Shown here: positions 27,545 to 34,158 of the stretch, piece after piece | How the letters are laid out: the number at the start of each line of letters is the position of its first letter | Position numbering within the stretch: position 1 is the first letter of the stretch | DNA from: Cellvibrionaceae bacterium | GTDB taxonomy: Bacteria; Pseudomonadota; Gammaproteobacteria; Pseudomonadales; Cellvibrionaceae | Assembly (NCBI GenBank): GCA_025800365.1 | Contig: JAOXRT010000246.1 | Location: 36,895-100,894, forward strand | Direction of reading: 5' to 3' | DNA: 64,000 nt | Translations under genes and position numbers: made by a program | Notes under the pieces: model-generated | Told to the model about the DNA's origin: nothing | What the model saw: the letters and a program-made list of their open reading frames with translations, nothing else | The model's database searches: none

Positions 27545-28249
27545 ATGAAGACCATGGAAAACCGCTCTAAAAAGAGTAATGTCATTGATTTGTTCACGGG
27601 CCAGAAATACGCGCCTGAGGATGATACCCGCTTTATTCGCCTTGCACCTGAACTCGACGGCCTGGAAATGCTTTACAGCAATGATGCCAGTCCTGATAAG
27701 CTGTTCAGCCTTAAGGTGTTGTGCTGGGGTTTGCGTGCTAACGGCGATGTCGTCGGTCTAGTACCCTGGCTCAATGACATTGTCGCCTGTATCGACATCA
27801 AGGACCCCCTCAACGGCCAATGGGAAGGATATTACGACCCAGGCGTTGATGAAGTCTTTTATGATGCGCCGATTCACAAGGTTGTCGAGCTAGAAACCGC
27901 TGCCGAGTATTACGACTACGAGGCTGCCGAGCTCAACGGTGAATTCAGCATTCAGGAGATACCGGACACCATAGGCACCCACGCAGTACTGGCCGATAAA
28001 GCCTATGAAAACATTACCCTAACGGAAGTAATAAGCTGGCGCTTATACGGTGACGGTAAGATTTCAGGCATGGTGGCCGATGAGTCTGAGGTTGTCAGCA
28101 CCCCGGTTTTACCAGGTGATGACTGCTTATATCAGGTACAAAGCCGAGAAGAATTCCGCTATTTCTTCCAGCACCAGATTGCTAACCGTATTAAAGCCGA
28201 AGATCCTGAGGCCCTAGCGGCCATCTCGATTTTAGTAGAAGAAAAGTAA
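27545..28249 (+). CDS. Unrecognised acidic cytoplasmic protein
   Basis: The 234-residue protein has no signal peptide or membrane segment. It begins with a basic stretch (MENRSKKSNVIDLFTGQ), then a strongly acidic body with two segments of similar form: one around WGLRANGDVVGLVPWLNDI (about 59-77) and one around WRLYGDGKISGMVADESEV (about 163-181). This hints at an internal duplication of a small beta domain. The start is fixed by the strong Shine-Dalgarno GGGAGGT. It is a single-gene unit, divergent from the GGCT-epmC-xni trio and convergent with tusA. I cannot name a family. Confidence 0.75.
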   Translation: MKTMENRSKKSNVIDLFTGQKYAPEDDTRFIRLAPELDGLEMLYSNDASPDKLFSLKVLCWGLRANGDVVGLVPWLNDIVACIDIKDPLNGQWEGYYDPGVDEVFYDAPIHKVVELETAAEYYDYEAAELNGEFSIQEIPDTIGTHAVLADKAYENITLTEVISWRLYGDGKISGMVADESEVVSTPVLPGDDCLYQVQSREEFRYFFQHQIANRIKAEDPEALAAISILVEEK

Positions 28250-28276
28250 GCTGGAAGCTTACTTTTCAATCACGCT

Positions 28277-28308
28277 AAGGCAGCCACTCAAGCTGCCTTC
28301 TATCTACT
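28277..28308 (+). terminator. Terminator between convergent genes
   Basis: AAGGCAGC (28277-28284) pairs with GCTGCCTT (28292-28299) around a 7-base loop, followed on the plus strand by pyrimidine-rich CTATCTACTTTT. It ends the 27545 gene and may also serve tusA. Confidence 0.55.
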
Positions 28309-28347
28309 TTTCTCTGTAAAACGGCAATTTTTCTAGGCCAAACAACA

Positions 28348-28620
28348 CTAGGCATCAGCCCCCTTACATATCCAATAATGGAACTCATCAGCGCTCTCAC
28401 CCTGCCCTTCTAACTGTTTTAACAGCTCGTGCCCTAGAAAGTTACAAAACTTAGGGATATCACGGGTGGTTGATGGGTCTGTCGCAAGCACCTGCAACAC
28501 TTGGCCTTGCTGACATTCACGCACATGCTTATGAAGCATCATCACTGGTTCTGGGCATAGCAGCCCACGTGCATCTAGTGTCGAGTCAACGGCTATTGAT
28601 TCATTGTTTATCGCTGTCAT
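28348..28620 (-). CDS. tusA: Sulfurtransferase TusA
   Basis: Small cytoplasmic sulfur carrier that takes persulfide from IscS and feeds TusBCD-TusE-MnmA for tRNA 2-thiouridine. The diagnostic [16 protein letters not shown] has the active Cys22, and a helix-strand pattern typical of the IF3-C-like fold follows. At 90 residues it carries a slightly longer N-terminus than E. coli (81). MnmC, which completes the same wobble-uridine modification, is encoded at 50258. It is divergent from the gene at 28755. Confidence 0.92.
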   Translation of the reverse strand: MTAINNESIAVDSTLDARGLLCPEPVMMLHKHVRECQQGQVLQVLATDPSTTRDIPKFCNFLGHELLKQLEGQGESADEFHYWICKGADA

Positions 28621-28754
28621 TTCCTTAACTGTGTACCTTTTGTTTGCTCTGTCATCCGATATACGGCAGCTATTTTAACAGCGAAAGCCATCTTGTGGAC
28701 TACACTGTAACTGTGATTTGCAGCTGATGATTCAGCACAGAGCGAGGAAGTATT

Positions 28755-29159
28755 TTGTCTCTACTGAAAGATTTAACCATAAACCGTCCAGATATTTTTA
28801 GTCGCCATAGTTTGGAGCTAAGCTTCAAGCTGTTGCGCCACCGTGAGCCTAGATTAGCTCTTGAGGTTCAGAATATCTTAGCCGGCAAAACTAACGATGC
28901 GCCTTCGGCCAGAACTCTGCCGCCTTATCTAAGCCGCAGCTGTGAGTTTTTTATGGTGGCTATAGACCCAGTTATCGTGGGTCAGATTATTTCTTCTTTG
29001 ACCTTAATTGGACGAAACATCATCGAACAAAGCGACGTTCGCCCTAGCCGCAAGGCCATTATACTTTCCTTACTCGAAGAGTGGATGGGCCTAGTGGAAT
29101 GGATGATCAGTGAGTCTGAACAACATTTACCCGCTCCAAGCGCTACCCATTCTGCCTAG
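28755..29159 (+). CDS. Unrecognised 134-residue protein with TTG start
   Basis: The start is a TTG preceded by GAGGAAG at good distance; no ATG fits before conserved-looking sequence. The protein is soluble and mostly helical by eye, with Leu-rich LSFKLLRHREPRLALEVQNIL, a central hydrophobic VAIDPVIVGQIISSLTLIG (about 73-91) and LSLLEEWMGLVEWMISE near the end. No catalytic motif stands out. It may be co-transcribed with the ABM-fold gene 42 bp downstream. Function unknown. Confidence 0.7.
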   Translation: MSLLKDLTINRPDIFSRHSLELSFKLLRHREPRLALEVQNILAGKTNDAPSARTLPPYLSRSCEFFMVAIDPVIVGQIISSLTLIGRNIIEQSDVRPSRKAIILSLLEEWMGLVEWMISESEQHLPAPSATHSA

Positions 29160-29201
29160 TATTGCGTACTATCCACGCTTTTAGCTGTTCGGATACAGAC
29201 C

Positions 29202-29483
29202 ATGATTCACGTATTAATCGAACGCCATATCGGCGCTGACCTAGAATCCACCTATGAAGCCATGGCTCGCTCAACCCTACAAGGTGCATACCAAGCGGTT
29301 GGCTTTATTAACGGTGAAACCTTCTATGACATGAACAACCCAAGACATCATTATGTGCTGAGTAAATGGCGCACACTTAGCGATTGGCAGCGCTGGTTCC
29401 AAAGTGACGAGCGACGTAAGATGATCAGTCAGTTGGGCGCGACCTTAGATGGTCCAGAAAAGATCACCTTCTTGGAAAACTAG
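29202..29483 (+). CDS. Antibiotic biosynthesis monooxygenase (ABM)-fold protein
   Basis: The 93-residue protein has the dimeric alpha+beta barrel pattern: IHVLIERHIGADLESTYEA, a middle GFINGETFYDMNNPRHHYVLSKW and the helix SDWQRWFQSDERRKMIS. Members include small monooxygenases and heme-degrading enzymes, but most are uncharacterised; I see no heme-binding or substrate residues that decide it. A perfect palindromic terminator follows. Confidence 0.75.
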   Translation: MIHVLIERHIGADLESTYEAMARSTLQGAYQAVGFINGETFYDMNNPRHHYVLSKWRTLSDWQRWFQSDERRKMISQLGATLDGPEKITFLEN

Positions 29484-29506
29484 ATCTTAGAAAGTCTTGG
29501 AGCATG

Positions 29507-29528
29507 AAGGGGCTTGATCAAGCCCCTT
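29507..29528. terminator. Perfect palindromic terminator between convergent genes
   Basis: A 22-bp perfect palindrome (AAGGGGCTTG arms around AT) lies between the ABM-fold gene and yheU, which point at each other. The T-run is short on both strands; it is probably a bidirectional terminator. Confidence 0.6.
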
Positions 29529-29553
29529 GCATAAACAATATTTGAAAGCTGGA

Positions 29554-29781
29554 CTACAAACCCATTTCTCGAGCTTGTTGGGGGGTTATCAGGTTAATTG
29601 ATTCGCTTGGCTCATCAAAACACAGCAATAATTCCCCACGCTGCAACTGCCCTTTAAGCTGCTCCAGTTTGCTCTCTAGCCCAATTTCCTGCTCACCATA
29701 ATCGGTGCCCTCACGCAGCGCAAAAGACTCTAAAACCGCGTTTAGAGTCTCGGGCGCTAACTGTTGAAAGGGAATGATCAC
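29554..29781 (-). CDS. yheU: YheU family protein (UPF0270)
   Basis: Small conserved gammaproteobacterial protein of unknown function. Its 75 residues closely follow E. coli YheU: MIIPFQQLAPETLNAVLESF, then LREGTDYGEQEI and VKRQL-like LKGQLQRGELLLCFDE. Its start overlaps the stop of the upstream methyltransferase-like gene by 4 bases (ATGA), so they are co-translated, an arrangement that does not itself explain function. Confidence 0.92.
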   Translation of the reverse strand: MIIPFQQLAPETLNAVLESFALREGTDYGEQEIGLESKLEQLKGQLQRGELLLCFDEPSESINLITPQQAREMGL

Positions 29782-30599
29782 TGAACAGGCTTAACAAACT
29801 TAAGGGTCATACGGTCACTTTCACCGATAGCTTGGTAGTGTTCGCGTTTTTCATCACCTAAGGCCAAGCGTGGCGGCAAAGTCCATACACCTTTTGGATG
29901 ATCTGCACTGTCTTTAGGGTTGCTATTGATTTCACTCGCAGCCACCAATTTAAAGCCGGCTTTTTCAGCAAATTCAATAACCTTAAGCTCGGTGACATAG
30001 CCTGATTTAATCATGGTGTCTAAGTCAGTGCCCTCTTTGGCTCTGTGCTCAACAACACCCAATAGGCCGCCAGGCTTTAGCATTGCATAAAATTCATCGA
30101 AGGCTTCTTGGGCAAAGCCAGATTTCATCCAATTGTGCACATTACGGAAAGTCAAAACGCGATCGGCGCTGCCTTTTACTGTATTAACCTTATTCGGTGG
30201 GTAGAAAGCCGTAAGTTTGGCTTTACCATAAACATCGGGATTTGCGGCCATCTTTTCCGCAAATTTCTTTTGGTAACGGGTATAAAAATCGATGCCAGCA
30301 TTAGGATCAAAATGAGCGGCATAGTACTGCCCCTTATCCATAACATAAGGCGCTAAAATTTCAGCATACCAACCACCACCTGGCCAAATTTCAACCACCA
30401 CCTGATCTTCAGCCAACTCAAAAAATTCCAAGGTTGCCACCGGATTTCGGTATTCATCACGGGCACTGTTTTTCTCGGCACGATGATCTGCAGATACGGC
30501 TTTTTCGATACTGTGATCGGCATGGCTCATACTGTAGGTACTAAAACCGGCGCTAAGGGCTAGCACTAAGCCTCTGATGATGGGTTTGGCTGCAAACAT
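29778..30599 (-). CDS. Predicted exported methyltransferase-like protein (COG4798 type)
   Basis: Class I SAM-methyltransferase-like fold of 273 residues behind an apparent signal peptide (IIRGLVLALSAGFSTYSMSHA, to about residue 27). The SAM motif is altered: VVEIWPGGGWYAEILAPYV near residues 68-86. FRNVHNWMKSGFAQEAFDEF and LKPGGLLGVVEHRAKEG follow as motifs IV to VI. A secreted methyltransferase lacks an obvious SAM supply, so the true activity is uncertain. It is divergent from the GcvR-like gene and overlaps yheU. Confidence 0.8.
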   Translation of the reverse strand: MFAAKPIIRGLVLALSAGFSTYSMSHADHSIEKAVSADHRAEKNSARDEYRNPVATLEFFELAEDQVVVEIWPGGGWYAEILAPYVMDKGQYYAAHFDPNAGIDFYTRYQKKFAEKMAANPDVYGKAKLTAFYPPNKVNTVKGSADRVLTFRNVHNWMKSGFAQEAFDEFYAMLKPGGLLGVVEHRAKEGTDLDTMIKSGYVTELKVIEFAEKAGFKLVAASEINSNPKDSADHPKGVWTLPPRLALGDEKREHYQAIGESDRMTLKFVKPVQ

Positions 30600-30674
30600 A
30601 TTTTAATCCATACTTGACCTAAAAGAAGGCTAAAGCCTACCCTATATCAGTAGATGTTTAAACGGATAGTTACC

Positions 30675-31199
30675 ATGGATACATGTTTAGTTTTAACCGT
30701 AATCAGTGATGATCGCCCAGGGGTGATTGAGCAAATAGCCAACTGCGTTGATCAACATAAAGGCAGCTGGCAAGAAAGCCGCATGGCGCATTTAGATGGC
30801 AAATTTGCGGGTATTTTGCGGGTCAGCTGCGCTACCGAGCATGTAGAGGCTCTTAGCAAGGCCTTATCTGCACTGGAATCACAGGGTATTCAAGTATTGC
30901 TGAGCCAGGGCCAAAACAATCAAGCCGTTAATCAACAAAGTATTAACATCAGCGCAATCGGTCCTGATCGCCCTGGTATCGTGCTAGAGCTTTCTAGAGC
31001 ATTTGCACAGCGTGCAATAAACGTTGCACAGCTTGATACCGATTGCACTAGCATGCCTTGGTCTGGAGACCCTCAGTTCGAGGCCCATTACCAACTGCAT
31101 ATGCAAGATGGCTGCAATATGGACGAGCTGCAAGAGCACCTAGACAGCATTGCTGATGACCTAGTCTTGGACATTCAGATCGAAGAAGCATCGGCCTGA
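30675..31199 (+). CDS. gcvR: GcvR-like ACT-domain regulator
   Basis: Two tandem ACT domains in 174 residues: VLTVISDDRPGVIEQIANCV (about 5-24) and ISAIGPDRPGIVLELSRAF (about 98-116). This matches GcvR, the glycine-cleavage repressor partner of GcvA in E. coli; in other species relatives regulate differently. I chose the ATG at 30675; one at 30654 is in frame. No gcvA or gcvTHP is nearby, so the role is inferred from domains alone. It is convergent with the msh operon. Confidence 0.82.
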   Translation: MDTCLVLTVISDDRPGVIEQIANCVDQHKGSWQESRMAHLDGKFAGILRVSCATEHVEALSKALSALESQGIQVLLSQGQNNQAVNQQSINISAIGPDRPGIVLELSRAFAQRAINVAQLDTDCTSMPWSGDPQFEAHYQLHMQDGCNMDELQEHLDSIADDLVLDIQIEEASA

Positions 31200-31252
31200 G
31201 CCTAAAGGTACTTACTGTGGGTACAAAATAAGTTAAATTGAGTGTTAAAGAG

Positions 31253-31285
31253 ACTGGCGCGAAAATCAATTGTTCTCGCGCCAGT
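31253..31285 (-). terminator. Terminator of the msh operon, spanning the last stop codon
   Basis: ACTGGCGCGA (31253-31262) pairs perfectly with TCGCGCCAGT (31276-31285) around a 13-base loop. On the minus strand the second arm encodes the last residues (WRE) of the final mshQ-like gene, the stop lies in the loop, and TCTCTTTAA follows the stem. It also faces the convergent gcvR-like gene. Confidence 0.65.
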
Positions 31286-34010
31286 AAACCACCCTATCAT
31301 GTCCTCTTACACCACCAAATTGAAATCGAGCTCTGGGGAGGTTTTCATCATTGTAATTACCATCTTGATTCCAGTCATATCTTAACCAGGGATAGTTCTC
31401 TAAGCTGATATCCACATCGACAAAACCACGATTCCCTGAACCAGGAGCCGTAAAATATTGCCCAGCATTCCCTTGGGAAAAATGGATGTTATTACGTCCT
31501 ATATCTGCATATGTACCTGTAGTTTCACCAGACCCAATCGCCACCGTTCTATTTCTACCGTTAGATAGATTGCCCGTTTGATCGTATCGAATTTGACGCC
31601 TGCCTAAAGAAAAGCAGGAAGCCTGTTCATTACGCTGAAAGCTACTGCCCTGCCAGGATTCAATATGCAACTGACTTAGCAAATTCTCAGTTTCCGGACC
31701 ATGCGCCGAAGGCATATTGAGACGAGAAAAGTAAAAACTCGAGCTTCCCAGCAAGGCATGATCCGCGACAGAGTCTGAATTTTCAAAATCCATATTCAGC
31801 TCGCTCTCGGCAAGCTCAACGCCATCACTATCATTTAGCTTTAGTGCAATCATTAAGTTTTCTAGCGGTGGTTCTGGGCTTACGCTTCGAGCCAAAAGCA
31901 AAGTGCTTTGTAAGCTTGCCACTCCCATATTAAACTCGAAGCTTTCGTTATTTATTTCCACTCTACCTGGAAGGTTTTGAGCTTGATAACTTATTAAACC
32001 TTCGCTGGCACTTATTTTAGCAAACTCCCCATGATAACCGTCGACAACACGACCCTGTGCATTCACGGCCTGCAGCTCGGCTGACACTTCAAAATCTTGA
32101 CCTAAATGGGTGATCCCCGTATTAGAGCAGGCTGACAGTAAATCTTCGTCGCTAATTGTAAAATGACTTGGCACAAAACGCCCCAAGGCACCTGATCGCC
32201 CTTGTATTTTTGCACTTATTTGGGCATCTGCTCCGAGATAAGAAGTGTCACTAATTGCTGCCGATAATTCCGCTAACCCAACATTTGAATAAGTATACTG
32301 CCTTAAGCCACTATCGCCGCCAGTGAATCCGCTCAGGATTGACGAGCCAGAAAGATCCGCATGATTCACAGCCACAGGTAATACCGATCGAATGTTTAAA
32401 ACAACAGACTCGGGGTCAGCCTCACTGCCGAAACTGGCTAAAACAGGATTGTCACTAAGATCTGCAAACGTATTAATATCACTGTCATTATGGCCGTCGG
32501 CCACACCGTCTGTGTTAGCATCGTCACTCGCCTGCCAACCAACAGCTTTTACTTGCGTAGAAAATTCCTCGCCAGCTTTTACAAATACTTCACCAGAATG
32601 ATCTTGGGCATTTGGGTTGCCGGGCGTTTCAATATAAAGGGCGAATGGTCTAGAAACTAACTGCTCACTGCTACTCGCGATCGTCTGTTGAGCAAAATCA
32701 CCACTATTATCCTGAATACCAATAGTAAAACGACCGACATCGTAATTAAGTAACTGATACTGAACGACTCCATTGCGAAAACGAAGGGGTTTTCTAGCAT
32801 AGTTATTATTTGTACCGTGTAAATCACCATCGATAATCCACTGAGAGCGCAGCTGCATAACATCGCCTGCAGCGCCTCTTAATCGCAGGCGTAGATTTTC
32901 GGTATTGTAATCGCTAGCCACGCCGCAATCCCCTGTGTCAGGGTCTCTGCGCATTAAACTCACAGTAATATTGTGGGGACGATAGGCAATAAAATCTTTG
33001 CTATCTGGTGAAAAATCAAAAACAAATGCGTTATCGGCATAGTTAATGGAATCCGACTGCCCCTGCACAGAATCTCCTCTAATTGCTGCATTAACAGTGA
33101 GTGACTCGGCCCGCTGGTTTGAAAGCTGTAAAACTACCTGCCCTCCATCCTCTGCGAGAAGCTGATAACTGGCTTCTCCACTGTCAGAGGCCCCAGCAGT
33201 GAAGCGTCCATTTGCAGAGCTCATAGACCAAGAACCATTATTGCTACTGGTAGTAATATCTAAGATCCCTTCAAAGTCTGTGATAATGTCATTATCCTGG
33301 TCTAGGACAGAGAAGGTAAATTGATTTGGCGTACAAACGCTGGCTGAACTTTGGGCGCTTTGTACTAAAATGCTGTCAGGCTCGGAGTCTGTTATCGCCT
33401 CAACTGTCCAATTATCAATGTGATAGTGTCCCCTAGTACCGAAAGTATCTGCAGATACTGTTGGCTGACCATTGGACCGAATTCGCTCGGCTGGAAGCGT
33501 AAGTTCATAGTTGATAACCTCACCAGCTCTAGCACTTCCACTATCTATTACAATCGCTTCCCAACTGTCATTTTCGTTGAGCCATTGAAACTCTATTCTT
33601 GCATCATCAGATGGCGTGCGACTAAAACTATTGTGACCGATCCGCAACCAGAATTTCACTCGTAAAGCCGTAAAGTTAGGTGGAGGATCTACATAGGCAA
33701 AAGCGTATGACCTGCCTGAACCCAAGCGAATGGCCGTACCATTTTGAGCCCGCTCTTGATCGCTATGAAATCGATAGGTACCGGAGAGCACCCAGTTATC
33801 TTCAACGTCACTGGGAGATTCAAAGCTTTCGTTTAAAATAATTTCAGCATTAAGCTGGATTGGCAGTAACAGTTGTAGAATGAGGATTATCAGAAAGCTT
33901 TTAGATGTGGTTTTTGTATGGCCTATAAAAGAAAAGGTGCCATGACAATAAAAACCAATAAATTTGGCCACTTGCATGCGCAATGACTTTAATATTTGAC
34001 CAGTCAACAT
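31266..34010 (-). CDS. mshQ: MshQ-like large exported protein, copy 2 (DUF6701)
   Basis: Last gene of the pilus operon. Up to 914 residues; a hydrophobic segment (SFLIILILQLLLPIQLNA, about 38-55) looks like a signal peptide core but sits late, so the true start is unsettled (ATG at 34010 or about 33 bases later). A jelly-roll-like N-terminal domain (about 60-210) is followed by an Ig-like stretch from SASVCTPNQF and the DUF6701 region ending GGVRGHDRVVYWRENN. A DxNxDG-type acidic patch is near residue 500. It is clearly paralogous to the gene at 34159. MshQ is the predicted tip or adhesive component; its exact role is not proven. Confidence 0.85.
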   Translation of the reverse strand: MLTGQILKSLRMQVAKFIGFYCHGTFSFIGHTKTTSKSFLIILILQLLLPIQLNAEIILNESFESPSDVEDNWVLSGTYRFHSDQERAQNGTAIRLGSGRSYAFAYVDPPPNFTALRVKFWLRIGHNSFSRTPSDDARIEFQWLNENDSWEAIVIDSGSARAGEVINYELTLPAERIRSNGQPTVSADTFGTRGHYHIDNWTVEAITDSEPDSILVQSAQSSASVCTPNQFTFSVLDQDNDIITDFEGILDITTSSNNGSWSMSSANGRFTAGASDSGEASYQLLAEDGGQVVLQLSNQRAESLTVNAAIRGDSVQGQSDSINYADNAFVFDFSPDSKDFIAYRPHNITVSLMRRDPDTGDCGVASDYNTENLRLRLRGAAGDVMQLRSQWIIDGDLHGTNNNYARKPLRFRNGVVQYQLLNYDVGRFTIGIQDNSGDFAQQTIASSSEQLVSRPFALYIETPGNPNAQDHSGEVFVKAGEEFSTQVKAVGWQASDDANTDGVADGHNDSDINTFADLSDNPVLASFGSEADPESVVLNIRSVLPVAVNHADLSGSSILSGFTGGDSGLRQYTYSNVGLAELSAAISDTSYLGADAQISAKIQGRSGALGRFVPSHFTISDEDLLSACSNTGITHLGQDFEVSAELQAVNAQGRVVDGYHGEFAKISASEGLISYQAQNLPGRVEINNESFEFNMGVASLQSTLLLARSVSPEPPLENLMIALKLNDSDGVELAESELNMDFENSDSVADHALLGSSSFYFSRLNMPSAHGPETENLLSQLHIESWQGSSFQRNEQASCFSLGRRQIRYDQTGNLSNGRNRTVAIGSGETTGTYADIGRNNIHFSQGNAGQYFTAPGSGNRGFVDVDISLENYPWLRYDWNQDGNYNDENLPRARFQFGGVRGHDRVVYWRENN

Positions 34011-34158
34011 AACAGCTATTACTTAATCGATTGCATATTCAACTACCTAAACAGTAGTCATCTATTAAGTAATAGGTAACTTTTTAGGAACTCTCCAGCC
34101 AAGCTTGATGATCGGTTCATTCGTCGCCACTTTCGAAACGAATAGAAGGGCAAGAGTT

